The position numbers were made by a program, and so were the translations under genes. Source: Gammaproteobacteria bacterium (GTDB lineage Bacteria; Pseudomonadota; Gammaproteobacteria; Pseudomonadales; Halomonadaceae). Taken from it: a stretch of DNA of 22,257 bases. The DNA is taken from assembly GCA_023485185.1 (NCBI GenBank), contig JAMCZP010000144.1, forward strand, positions 1-22,257, written 5' to 3'. This document shows positions 5,903 to 13,850 of this stretch, piece by piece; positions within the stretch are counted from its first letter, which is position 1, and each line of letters starts with the position of its first letter. Below the pieces are notes generated by a model, which had not been told where the DNA came from, did not search any database, and saw nothing but the letters and a program-made list of their open reading frames with translations.

Positions 5903-8900
5903 TTAATCCGTTTGCTTTCCCAGATGCGCTTGAGCCAAACGTTTCGCCCCGGCAAAGTCTGCCTTACCAGAGCCAAGATGCGGAATGCTCTCTACCGTCA
6001 ACCAGTGGCTGGGGATCATCATGGATGGCGTACCGTTGGCGAGCATGACGGCTTTTACGGTGTTGGCATCCAGCGCTGTTTCTGAGAGCAGCACAATGCG
6101 CTCGCCCTTGCGGCTATCGGGAATATTCACCGCTATCAGTGCGGTGTCTGTATCTTCAAGAGCCGCTTTAACTGCCGCCTCAACGGCGCTGAGGCTGATC
6201 ATTTCACCGCCAATTTTGGCGAACCGGGCATAGCGGTCGATTAGAGTTAAGAAGCCGTCTTCATCGATAAAGCCTTTATCCCCCGTTATGTACCAGCGGT
6301 GACCATCGATCACGTGGAGCGCCTTGGCCGTGCGGTGGGGGTCGTTGAGATAGCCCTGCATAATTTGTGGGCCGCTAATCAATATCATGCCCGCCTCTCC
6401 GGTAGGCAGCTCTTCAAAGCTATCAGGGTCAACGATTTTGAAGCTGGTACCGGGTAACGGCATACCGACGGTGCCTGTTTTGCTGCCCCGCTGCACCTGC
6501 TGATAGTGAACGCCCATGGCGTCGGGAAGATTCACTGAGGCGACTGGGGCGATTTCCGTGGCACCATAGCCTTCATAGACCGGCTTGTGAAACTTAAGTG
6601 CAAAGCTCGTGCGCACGTTTTCATCGAGTTTCTCTGCTCCAGCCACTACCACCCTTAAGCTTTCCAACATCAGCGGGTGCACCTCTTGGCTATCAACAAA
6701 CAAGCGTAAAAAACTCGACATACTGAACATGATGGTGGCTTTGTGCTTAGCCACCGCGGCAGCAATGCCGGGAGCATCGGTGGGGTCATCGTGGCATACC
6801 AGCGGTAGCCCCTCGATTAACGGAAGCAGTTGGGTCACCGTGAAGCCAAAAACGTGGTATAGCGGCAGCGAACCCATTACTACGTCGTTGCTTTGTGTAT
6901 TGAGGACGTCGGAGGTCTGTTTGATGTTCGCCATCAGGTTGCGGTGGCTCAGCATCACGCCTTTAGGCGGACCTTCGCTGCCGCTAGAAAACAGGATGGC
7001 GGCCGTGGAATGGGGGGCGTGACTACGGCAGAAGCCACTTTGCAACAGCCATGTGGGCAGTATTCGCACTACCAGCCATGTGCTTACATACTCAATGCGG
7101 CCTATGGAAGCTTGCAGGGTTTCTTGATATATCACCTGCCTATTGGCAAGTAACTCTCTAACGTTTAGTCCGCGCTGTTCAAGTTTTTCCACGAAGCGTC
7201 GCGAGGTAAAGAGCGTTGTAATTTCCGCTTGGTGAAGGAAACTCGTCAGCATCTCTTGGCTGGCGGTGTAGTTGAGGTTTACTACCGTTTTGCCCGCCAG
7301 GAGCGTTGCCATATTAGCGATGACGCCAACGCTACTGGTAGGTAGCAGTAGGCCAACGTTTTGCCCTGGGTTGAATTTACGAATACGTTTCGCCGTTAAT
7401 ACGCTAGCGGTTAGCGCTTGGCTTGCATCGAGCGCTCTGCCTTGAACATCCGCCACGGTAAATTCACTCGGGCGTCGTTTGACGCTTTGAATCCAGGCCT
7501 CGGGTAGGGTGGGTAGATCGTCCATGGCCCGCTGCCAAGAGCGGGCGGCCTGTTCAAAAATATGCCGTTTGAGCACATCGGCGGGAGTGTCTTTAGCAAT
7601 TGGTTTGCCAAACGCGACTACCACCGAGCGGTGCAGCGGAGCGTTGCGCAGCTCTTTTAACTTGCTTGATGAGCGGGAGAACTGACTGCCCCACAGGCCG
7701 CGTAGGTAGAAGGGGACGATTTTAACGTCAGGATTAGCCATTTTGCAGGCGCGCTCATAGCCGCGGCGGAATTCACCCAGTTGCCCAGTCCGGCTTATTG
7801 CCCCTTCAGGAAACAAGCACACCACTTCACCGGCGTTGAGCTGTTCAGCGACATCGGCTAGGGCCTGTTCAGCGGCACTGCCACGCTCGATGGGAATACA
7901 GCCTAGGGCTTTAAAGAACCAGCGCAGATACCAACGCTGATAAATCGCTTTCAGCATCACAAAACGTACCGGGCGCGGGCTAGCGATTTGTACTATGGCC
8001 CAATCCACCCAACTAATATGATTGCCTAGTAACAGCACGCCGCCTTGGGCGGGCAAGTTCTCTAAGCCATGTACGTCTACGCGGTAGCGGCGTGTTAGCA
8101 AGAAGCTGAGCAGAAAGCGCACCAGGCTTTGTGGCAGTTTAATAACGGTGTAGCCACCGCCCACCATCGCCACGCTAGCAATCAACATTAACAGGTAAAG
8201 GCTATCCACTCCCGCTAAGGCAAACAGCGCTGTGAGCACTAAAAAGCCCAGCATGGCGATGTTCTGAATCCAGTTATTGGCGGCCAGCACGGTGCCAAGC
8301 TCGTTATCATCGGCGTGAAACTGAATCAATGCATTGAGCGGCACAATAAACAGACCGCCCATGATGCCGATAACGACAAAGTTCAGCGCTTGGCTGGTAG
8401 GTGTGGAAAATAGTGGCAGGCACCATAAACCGATGGCTACGCCTAAAGCGCCAACCGGTATTAGTCCGGTTTCTATGCGGTTGTGTGAGAGCCTGCTAGC
8501 GAGCATGGATCCCAACGCAATGCCGATACCGCTAGCCGCAAGAATGCCTTGTAACACCAAGGTGTTATCGATACTAAGCGCGTCTTTAGCGTAGGCCGGA
8601 AAGGCGGCCAATAGCACTTGGCCAACTGACCAAAACGTCGCAAGACCGATAATGGAAAGCCGGATAACGGGCTGATGCGCGATTATCCGCAGATTGTCTT
8701 TTAGTGCAGTGCCTTTGATATAGCGCTGCCAAGTGAGTGGTATGTCAGTGGTCTGGGTGTTATCCAAAGGAAGGCGGTAAAGCGCCACTACCTGAATCGC
8801 GCTATTGAGCACTAGCAGCCAGCCCAGTGGAGCAATTTGGCGCAGCAATTGATCTGGCGCTTGGTTCGCAAGGGGAGTCCGGGCTTCAAAAAAGGCGGTA

Positions 8901-9373
8901 AAAGCTACCGTTCCCGCCAAAATGGCACCAATCGTAATGGCTTGTATAAGCCCGTTGGCTTCGGCAAGTCGAGGCTTACCGAAAAGACCTTTCACCAAGC
9001 CATACTTTGCCGGTGAATAGAAGGCCGATTGAATCGCTAGCAGCAGTGTCATAGCAAAGGCTAACCAGAACCAACCCTGATAATAGGCGGCGGTAATGCC
9101 CAGTGACACGGCGACCGCTGCACAGGCAGATACTCGCAGAACGCGTACCTTGGGGTAGGTGTCAGCCACATGGCCCGCCGGGCTAAATAATAAAATAAAC
9201 GGCAGCAAAATTAATCCATTCACCAGCGCGGTCAGCACTACCTGGGCGGTACCGTCATAGCTTTTAAAAATCGTATTTTGAATAACAATCTTGTGCCCTA
9301 AATCCACAAAGGCATTCAGAAAAATAGCAATCAAGTAGGGCCAAGCGCCCGGAAGTCGTAGCAGTCGATGCAT
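5903..9373 (-). CDS. aas: LplT-Aas-type fusion: MFS lysophospholipid transporter, PlsC acyltransferase and acyl-ACP synthetase
   Basis: The 1156-residue polypeptide joins three activities. Residues ~1-415 are an MFS permease like LplT, the lysophospholipid flippase. Residues ~425-610 are a PlsC/LPLAT acyltransferase with the HX4D motif NHISWVDW (His452, Asp457) and the FPEG motif (521-524). Residues ~640-1150 are an AMP-forming acyl-ACP/CoA synthetase with the P-loop FSSGSEGPPKG near 796-806, GYGATE and a YITGD motif. The expected role is 2-acylglycerophosphoethanolamine import and reacylation, i.e. membrane phospholipid repair at the inner membrane. In E. coli, lplT and aas are adjacent separate genes; the single-chain fusion is also found in other proteobacteria. 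A 12-bp gap separates it from the lysR gene upstream on the same strand. GC content is typical of the chromosome. Confidence 0.92.
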   Translation of the reverse strand: MHRLLRLPGAWPYLIAIFLNAFVDLGHKIVIQNTIFKSYDGTAQVVLTALVNGLILLPFILLFSPAGHVADTYPKVRVLRVSACAAVAVSLGITAAYYQGWFWLAFAMTLLLAIQSAFYSPAKYGLVKGLFGKPRLAEANGLIQAITIGAILAGTVAFTAFFEARTPLANQAPDQLLRQIAPLGWLLVLNSAIQVVALYRLPLDNTQTTDIPLTWQRYIKGTALKDNLRIIAHQPVIRLSIIGLATFWSVGQVLLAAFPAYAKDALSIDNTLVLQGILAASGIGIALGSMLASRLSHNRIETGLIPVGALGVAIGLWCLPLFSTPTSQALNFVVIGIMGGLFIVPLNALIQFHADDNELGTVLAANNWIQNIAMLGFLVLTALFALAGVDSLYLLMLIASVAMVGGGYTVIKLPQSLVRFLLSFLLTRRYRVDVHGLENLPAQGGVLLLGNHISWVDWAIVQIASPRPVRFVMLKAIYQRWYLRWFFKALGCIPIERGSAAEQALADVAEQLNAGEVVCLFPEGAISRTGQLGEFRRGYERACKMANPDVKIVPFYLRGLWGSQFSRSSSKLKELRNAPLHRSVVVAFGKPIAKDTPADVLKRHIFEQAARSWQRAMDDLPTLPEAWIQSVKRRPSEFTVADVQGRALDASQALTASVLTAKRIRKFNPGQNVGLLLPTSSVGVIANMATLLAGKTVVNLNYTASQEMLTSFLHQAEITTLFTSRRFVEKLEQRGLNVRELLANRQVIYQETLQASIGRIEYVSTWLVVRILPTWLLQSGFCRSHAPHSTAAILFSSGSEGPPKGVMLSHRNLMANIKQTSDVLNTQSNDVVMGSLPLYHVFGFTVTQLLPLIEGLPLVCHDDPTDAPGIAAAVAKHKATIMFSMSSFLRLFVDSQEVHPLMLESLRVVVAGAEKLDENVRTSFALKFHKPVYEGYGATEIAPVASVNLPDAMGVHYQQVQRGSKTGTVGMPLPGTSFKIVDPDSFEELPTGEAGMILISGPQIMQGYLNDPHRTAKALHVIDGHRWYITGDKGFIDEDGFLTLIDRYARFAKIGGEMISLSAVEAAVKAALEDTDTALIAVNIPDSRKGERIVLLSETALDANTVKAVMLANGTPSMMIPSHWLTVESIPHLGSGKADFAGAKRLAQAHLGKQTD

Positions 9374-9385
9374 GGTGCGATAGCC

Positions 9386-10345
9386 CTATAATTGCTTAGA
9401 AATCGTGCGCTTTAGAGGTTCATCACGAAACTGAGCGGCTTCATTTTCTAACCACTCGACGAAGCGAGCTACCGCCATGGGGGCTTCTCCGTCAGTAGGC
9501 AGAATCAGATCATAGGCGAAAGGTGATTCGAGCGGATAGTTTTTGCCAAAAGGGCGCACTAAAACGCCGCTGGCGAGTCGGTCAGCTATCAACGGGTAGC
9601 TGGCAAGTACCACACCTTGACCGGCAATAGCTTGATCCAGCGCTAGGCTGTAGAGCGAATATTGGCGCTGGTTGGGCATCTTGTTTATTGCGGCCCCAGC
9701 ACTTTTGAACCAGTCACTCCAGCCTGGGACTTGGTGGCTAGCATGGCCGCACCAATCTACCGTGAGCAGGGTTTGGCTGAGCAAGTCGACGGGAGAGTGT
9801 ATGTTCATTTGCGCCAACAAGGCGGGTGAGCACACGGGAAATAGTGTGTCCTCAAATAGCCGCAGGCTGGAAACAGCGGGCCAAGGGCCTTGGCCGTAAC
9901 GCAGCGATAAGCGTGCTCTATTCGGCAGCCAAAGGGGAGGCATTAAACGCGCCTCGGCATCCAGGGAAATCTCTATTTGGCGCTCATTCGCTTCAAAGCT
10001 GGGTAAGCGCGGTAGTAGCCAGAGTTGAAGGAAAGAGGGCGGTGCACTAATCAATAAGCGAAAGGCTTGTTCTGAGCGCTCGGTTACCTGTTGTACGCCG
10101 CCAGCGATACGCAAAAGGCCGGCTTGTACATCTTCCGCTAAACCCCGGCCCGCCTCCGTGACACAAACCCCATTGGCATGCCGTTCAAATAGTAAAACGC
10201 CCAAGCGTTCTTCCAACTGCTTAACCTGTCGGCTAACGGCACCAGGGGTCACGCCTAAACGATAAGCCGCAGCTTTGAAGCTGTTCTCGCGCGCAGCCTC
10301 AGCAAAGGCACGCAGAGCATTCAGCGGTAGCCTTTCAATTCTCAT
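9386..10345 (-). CDS. LysR-family transcriptional regulator (GcvA-like)
   Basis: The protein has an N-terminal winged helix (LNALRAFAEAARENSFKAAA, then VTPGAVSRQVKQLEERLG) and a type 2 periplasmic-binding-like effector domain. The start is set at the ATG at 10345, giving 319 residues, because an AGGAAA ribosome site lies nine bases upstream and the LysR homology begins at MRIERLPLNAL; an upstream in-frame ATG at 10414 would overlap the divergent promoter region. It is divergent from the EamA transporter at 10444, the classic layout for a LysR protein controlling its neighbour. The effector is unknown. Confidence 0.9.
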   Translation of the reverse strand: MRIERLPLNALRAFAEAARENSFKAAAYRLGVTPGAVSRQVKQLEERLGVLLFERHANGVCVTEAGRGLAEDVQAGLLRIAGGVQQVTERSEQAFRLLISAPPSFLQLWLLPRLPSFEANERQIEISLDAEARLMPPLWLPNRARLSLRYGQGPWPAVSSLRLFEDTLFPVCSPALLAQMNIHSPVDLLSQTLLTVDWCGHASHQVPGWSDWFKSAGAAINKMPNQRQYSLYSLALDQAIAGQGVVLASYPLIADRLASGVLVRPFGKNYPLESPFAYDLILPTDGEAPMAVARFVEWLENEAAQFRDEPLKRTISKQL

Positions 10346-10443
10346 AGCGTGAGTTTTCCTATGCCTAGGGCTGACAAGTAATCGTTTGTGGAGCAGTGAC
10401 GCTTCCTGGTGCAATAGCCGCCTTGATCATACAGGAGTGCATC
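10346..10443. promoter_or_regulatory. Divergent lysR / EamA promoter region
   Basis: This 98-bp spacer separates the divergent lysR and transporter genes and must contain both promoters and the likely LysR binding site. The transporter ribosome site AGGAG is at 10433-10437. I do not see a clear T-N11-A palindrome. Confidence 0.55.
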
Positions 10444-11361
10444 ATGAACCATCAAAGAGCGGCGTCATTGGCACCTACTGCCCCTTCTCAGCGAAAGCCT
10501 GTGGACGTCACAGCAGCATCGTGGATGTTGCTGTTCTGCATGGTACTAGGTTTTCAACAAGTAGCGATTAAAGGCGTGGCTGAGGATATCTCACCCATAG
10601 TGCAGGTGGCTTTGCGCTCCGCTATTGCTGGCTGTCTGGTCGCCCTGCTTGCCTATTGGCGGGGCATTCGCTGGGCGGATGCGAGGCGTCATTGGGTGCC
10701 TGGATTGGTGGTTGGGCTTGGATTTGCCGCTGAATTCACTTTTGTCGCCTGGGGGCTAACCTATACGTTGGCGTCGCATATGTCGGTCTTTCTCTATACG
10801 GCCCCCATCTTCGCCGCCTTAGGGCTGCATCTTTGGGTTCCTGGTGAGCAACTCTCTATTCGTCAGTGGTGGGGCGTTGGGTTGGCTTTTTTGGGGATGG
10901 TGATTGCCATGGCGCCTAGCGGCATTGTTGACATTAATATTCTTATCGGTGATGCGCTGGGCTTACTCGCAGGACTCTCATGGGCGGCCACCACGATCAT
11001 CATACGTAAGACCACACTTTCTGAGGCACCCGCAGAGCTCACCCTGAGTTATCAGTTGAGTGTGACAGCGCTGGTACTGCTGCCGGTAGCGGCTCTTTCT
11101 GGCCAGTTAATGAGTGCCCAGTTTGTCCCTATGGCTGTGGCAAGTCTCAGTTTTCAAGCCATTATTATTTCATTTGGTGCATTGTTGCTGTGGTTCACGC
11201 TACTGCGGCGTTATCGCGCGTCACAGTTAGGCGTATTCTCTTTCTTAGCGCCGCTTTTCGGCGTGCTTTTTGGTACCCTGCTGCTTAATGAGCCGCTGAG
11301 CATCAACTTTTTGATGGGGGGTGGCGTTATTTTATTAGGCATCGTTCTGGTGACACGCTAA
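10444..11361 (+). CDS. EamA/DMT-family transporter
   Basis: This 305-residue inner-membrane protein has about ten transmembrane segments in two EamA repeats (starting near residue 20 with WMLLFCMVLGFQQVAIKG and near residue 160 with GDALGLLAGLSWAATTIII). The start at ATG 10444 is chosen because AGGAG lies six bases upstream; a longer frame from 10396 would run into the divergent promoter. DMT transporters of this group export amino acids or metabolites, but the substrate cannot be told from the sequence. It is probably controlled by the divergent LysR protein. Its base composition is chromosomal, unlike the AT-rich EamA gene at 2172. Confidence 0.9.
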   Translation: MNHQRAASLAPTAPSQRKPVDVTAASWMLLFCMVLGFQQVAIKGVAEDISPIVQVALRSAIAGCLVALLAYWRGIRWADARRHWVPGLVVGLGFAAEFTFVAWGLTYTLASHMSVFLYTAPIFAALGLHLWVPGEQLSIRQWWGVGLAFLGMVIAMAPSGIVDINILIGDALGLLAGLSWAATTIIIRKTTLSEAPAELTLSYQLSVTALVLLPVAALSGQLMSAQFVPMAVASLSFQAIIISFGALLLWFTLLRRYRASQLGVFSFLAPLFGVLFGTLLLNEPLSINFLMGGGVILLGIVLVTR

Positions 11362-11445
11362 ATGTTTCACTCTCCGGCGGGGCACTCACGTCTCTATAAC
11401 CTGTAAAGAAACACCTATGAGCCTAACTGTTTTGATGACTTGTTT

Positions 11446-12327
11446 ATGAATAGCTCTCCTTTTCAAGCGCTGGCTTGTCCGTTGGATGGCGAACCCTTAG
11501 AGCTGGCAGGCAGCGTTTGGCGCTGTGCAACGGGGCATAGTTTTGATATTGCCAAGCAGGGCTATGTGAACCTGTTGCCGGTACAGCAAAAGCGATCAAG
11601 TGACCCAGGCGATAGCAAAGCCATGGTGGCTGCTCGCCAGCGATTTCTTAATGCCGGTCACTATCAGCCTATTGCTGAGGCGGTAAGTAGTGCGGTATTA
11701 AGCCACGCAGAAAGTAAAATGGCTAATAATGAACGGTTTAGCTGTTTAGATGCAGGTTGCGGTGAAGGTTATTACTTACGGCAGTTGGCAAGTTCAGCGG
11801 CTGCTAATGTGCAATCTCTTTCATTGTTGGGGCTGGATATTTCTAAATGGGCGGTGCTGGCTGCTGCCAGGCAGGATAACCAATCTGCGCTCCAGCGAAC
11901 ATCTCAGGCAAGCTGGGTCGTGGGTAGTAATGCGCGCCTGCCGGTACAGTCGGGAACGTTGGATAGCATACTGTGTATGTTTGGTTTTCCTGTATACAGC
12001 GAGTTTGCCCGCGTGCTGAAAGCTGGCGGTGTGTTGTGGCAGGTTGAGGCAGGGCCTGGTCATCTGAAGGAGCTGCGGGAAATCATCTACCCCTCTTTAA
12101 AACCCGAGCGCTCAGGCGAATGCCACTTGCCGGAGAGCTTTGTGCATCAGAGCAAGGAGTCACTAAATTATTCGTTAGCACTAAACGGCATTGGGCAAAT
12201 TGCGGATCTATTGGCGATGACGCCGCATCTCTATCGGGCTAGCGCTGAAGGTCGTGCTCGCGCTGCGGCGCTTGAAGAGCTGTCTGTCACTGTAGATGTT
12301 TGTTTAACGCAGTGGGAGCGTATCTAA
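11446..12327 (+). CDS. rlmA: 23S rRNA (guanine-N1)-methyltransferase RlmA
   Basis: The 293-residue protein methylates N1 of G745 (or the equivalent hairpin-35 guanine) in 23S rRNA using SAM. The N-terminal zinc-binding module is recognisable (CPLDGEPL, then WRCATGHSFD and AKQGYVNLLP), followed by the conserved DPGDSKAMVAARQRFL linker and a Rossmann fold with the SAM motif LDAGCGEGYY (about 101-110). The start is ATG 11446; an in-frame TTG at 11440 is less likely. Oddity: the usual CxxC first knuckle reads CPLD (Cys11, Asp14), so one of the four zinc ligands appears replaced by Asp, leaving Cys11, Cys27 and His31. The gene ends at the shared terminator with the cold-shock gene. Confidence 0.92.
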   Translation: MNSSPFQALACPLDGEPLELAGSVWRCATGHSFDIAKQGYVNLLPVQQKRSSDPGDSKAMVAARQRFLNAGHYQPIAEAVSSAVLSHAESKMANNERFSCLDAGCGEGYYLRQLASSAAANVQSLSLLGLDISKWAVLAAARQDNQSALQRTSQASWVVGSNARLPVQSGTLDSILCMFGFPVYSEFARVLKAGGVLWQVEAGPGHLKELREIIYPSLKPERSGECHLPESFVHQSKESLNYSLALNGIGQIADLLAMTPHLYRASAEGRARAAALEELSVTVDVCLTQWERI

Positions 12328-12363
12328 GATGTGTGAAATGCAGCGTTAGTATGGCCCAAACGC

Positions 12364-12391
12364 AACAAGGCCCGCATAAGCGGGCCTTGTT
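12364..12391. terminator. Bidirectional Rho-independent terminator, rlmA / csp
   Basis: A perfect 12-bp stem AACAAGGCCCGC (12364-12375) and GCGGGCCTTGTT (12380-12391) with an ATAA loop lies between convergent genes. The flanking A and T residues within the stem make it usable in both directions. Confidence 0.9.
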
Positions 12392-12394
12392 ATC

Positions 12395-12412
12395 CGAACC
12401 TCGAAAGGTTCG
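12395..12412. terminator. Second small hairpin beside the rlmA/csp terminator
   Basis: CGAACCT (12395-12401) and AGGTTCG (12406-12412) form a perfect 7-bp stem with a CGAA tetraloop (12402-12405), 3 bp from the main terminator. On the minus strand it lies directly after the cold-shock gene stop, so it may stabilise the csp transcript end. Confidence 0.5.
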
Positions 12413-12434
12413 AGCAAACTGCTAACAATAGATG

Positions 12435-12641
12435 TTAGGAAATTTGCTTGATGTTAGAAGCCTGAAGGCCTTTTTTACCCTGGGTAACGTCAAAAGAAAC
12501 GTTAGCACCTTCTTGAAGGGTCTTGAAGCCGTCTGATTGAATTTCAGAGAAATGAGCAAACAGGTCATCGCCACCGTCAGAAGGAGCAATAAAACCGAAG
12601 CCTTTAGTATCGTTGAACCACTTAACTGTGCCAGTAGACAT
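12435..12641 (-). CDS. CspA-family cold-shock protein
   Basis: This 68-residue single cold-shock domain protein carries both RNA-binding motifs, KGFGFI (RNP1) and DLFAHFS (RNP2), in the order expected for an OB-fold RNA/ssDNA chaperone. An AAGGA ribosome site precedes the start by seven bases. The 5' side has a long AT-rich leader region, as is typical for thermoregulated csp mRNAs, although no cold-box can be assigned with certainty. A GCGC-ATT-GCGC hairpin lies just upstream of the ribosome site (12655-12666) and could modulate translation. Confidence 0.95.
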   Translation of the reverse strand: MSTGTVKWFNDTKGFGFIAPSDGGDDLFAHFSEIQSDGFKTLQEGANVSFDVTQGKKGLQASNIKQIS

Positions 12642-12980
12642 AGTAAAATCCTTTCGCGCAATGCGCTTTGTAAAGTTCCTGGTATTACCCAGATTAATAG
12701 CGGATAAAACAAGGAATACAATTACAGGCTTGCCGAAAGATTTTGAACACGTCTGAATCTTTTTCGTACACTTCTGAAACCATGCTGCTTGCTAACCAAC
12801 TGGCGGCTACAGTGTCATGGATTGTAGCGCGCGTCAAATCCTTTATTATTTATCTTGTGCATCCCAGCTCTTCGGAAACGATGCCGCGTGCTATTCATTA
12901 TGGTTAGATGATCTTCAAGTTATATAAAGAAGAACACCGGGCCTTCACCCTTGATATAGACTCCCTGTGTATTTAATAAG
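12642..12980. promoter_or_regulatory. Intergenic region with csp leader and promoter
   Basis: This 339-bp stretch separates the cold-shock gene from the Atu4866-like gene, both on the minus strand. It should hold the csp promoter and 5' leader and the 3' end of the upstream operon. I see no open frame with coding character, and no clear terminator for the upstream operon. Confidence 0.55.
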
Positions 12981-13220
12981 TTACTCTTTTCGGTAAAGCA
13001 CCATGCCGGCGTGATACAACACGTCATCTATGAACTCGCCATCAGCGGTGAAGCCGGTGTCATCCCAGTATTCGATATAGTTATCCGTTACTCGGTAGCG
13101 TCCCTGGTAAGCGCTTTCGCGCTCACCTCTGGCCTCGTCATAGCGGTTGTTGGGTAAAAGCTCATGACGAATAATCCCGTCGGCTGTTACCCACATACCT
13201 ACATACGGGTGGTCTGCCAT
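12981..13220 (-). CDS. Atu4866-like small protein
   Basis: The 79-residue protein starts HPYVGMWVTADG after a short MAD leader and contains RHELLPNNRYDEARG, GRYRV, YWDDTGFTADGEF and a VLYHAGMVLYR ending. This is the conserved pattern of the small beta-barrel Atu4866 family, whose biochemical role is unknown to me. The start at 13220 is chosen over a longer upstream frame because AGGAAA lies eight bases before it and the homology begins there. It is the last gene of an operon with a short-chain dehydrogenase and a carboxymuconolactone-decarboxylase-like protein, genes that often travel together in AraC-linked oxidoreductase clusters. The stop of the preceding 34-codon ORF (TAG) overlaps its ribosome site. 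Confidence 0.85.
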   Translation of the reverse strand: MADHPYVGMWVTADGIIRHELLPNNRYDEARGERESAYQGRYRVTDNYIEYWDDTGFTADGEFIDDVLYHAGMVLYRKE

Positions 13221-13231
13221 GGTGTTATTTC

Positions 13232-13336
13232 CTATGTTGGGGGAGAGTGAGCAGTCGAGGTCGTCGGAAAAATGGTGACGATGCCCGCGATCATCAGCGC
13301 CCGCGTCCAGTAAATGGGAAGCTTGGTTTCTTGCAT
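13232..13336 (-). CDS. Candidate 34-residue small ORF with hydrophobic/signal-like segment
   Basis: An ORF on the minus strand runs from ATG at 13336 to TAG at 13232-13234, preceded by a GGGGGA ribosome-site-like sequence. The peptide starts MQETKLPIYW and has a hydrophobic stretch ALMIAGIVTIF followed by a polar STAHS tail, like a short signal peptide or single membrane helix. It is in a different frame from the Atu4866-like protein. It could be a genuine small membrane peptide, a translational coupler, or the signal peptide of an originally longer Atu4866-type protein cut off by a frameshift. Confidence 0.45.
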   Translation of the reverse strand: MQETKLPIYWTRALMIAGIVTIFPTTSTAHSPPT

Positions 13337-13350
13337 GGGTATCCCCCGTT

Positions 13351-13812
13351 CTAATTGTTACGCTCAGCCAATAGTTCGGATAACACCTGGGACGCGGCAA
13401 TAGCCCGCGGAAAGCCTGCGGGCACTGTGATCAGGTAAACTATTTCTTTCAGCTCTTCTTCGCTAACACCAATGTTGAGTGCATAGTCTGCATGCACACG
13501 CATCATGCCAACTTCACCCAGAGCCGCCATAGCCGCCACAGCCGCAAGTTGTCGTGTGCGGTTATCAAGGCCCGGCCTGCTCCAAACATCCCCAAGCGCG
13601 TAGGCTTCAGTAGCCTCGGCAAGAAAGGGGAACTCCTCACGCATCGCTTCCAAATTTGGCTGGTTTTCACCCTGATTAAGGCTGCGGATTACTTCTGCTC
13701 CCCGTTCGCTGCGTGTTTCCGTGGTTGTCGCCTGTGCGGAGATTGAAAACAAGACACTGGTGAGTATCAGGCTGGGGAGTGCGGTCAGTTGACGTCGTAA
13801 TGGCGTGTACAT
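13351..13812 (-). CDS. Exported carboxymuconolactone-decarboxylase-like protein
   Basis: The 153-residue product has an N-terminal signal peptide (MYTPLRRQL, a hydrophobic core LPSLILTSVLFSI, and a SAQA cleavage-like site) and a CMD/AhpD-fold domain. The family core is in DNRTRQLAAVAAMAALGE, then RVHADYALNIGVSEEELKEI and the TVPAGFPRA stretch. The AhpD redox CxxC pair is absent, so peroxidase activity is unlikely; this resembles the CMD subgroup without cysteines. The start at 13812 is preferred because GGAG lies six bases upstream, whereas the ATG at 13824 has no ribosome site. It lies 38 bp after the SDR gene in the same operon. A periplasmic CMD-like protein is consistent with detoxification or aromatic/lactone metabolism, but the substrate is unknown. 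Confidence 0.85.
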   Translation of the reverse strand: MYTPLRRQLTALPSLILTSVLFSISAQATTTETRSERGAEVIRSLNQGENQPNLEAMREEFPFLAEATEAYALGDVWSRPGLDNRTRQLAAVAAMAALGEVGMMRVHADYALNIGVSEEELKEIVYLITVPAGFPRAIAASQVLSELLAERNN

Positions 13813-13850
13813 TTCGGGCTCCATTTAGTAATCGCTAAAGGCGTGCGGAG

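Noticed and set aside
12422..12721. 99-residue minus-strand frame over the cold-shock gene
   Set aside because: It overlaps the CspA-like gene in another frame; the cold-shock domain is unmistakable, so this frame is a shadow.
12981..13400. Long 139-residue frame for the Atu4866-like protein
   Set aside because: Residues before MADHPYVGMW have no family similarity and overlap the CMD-like gene; a good ribosome site supports the start at 13220.
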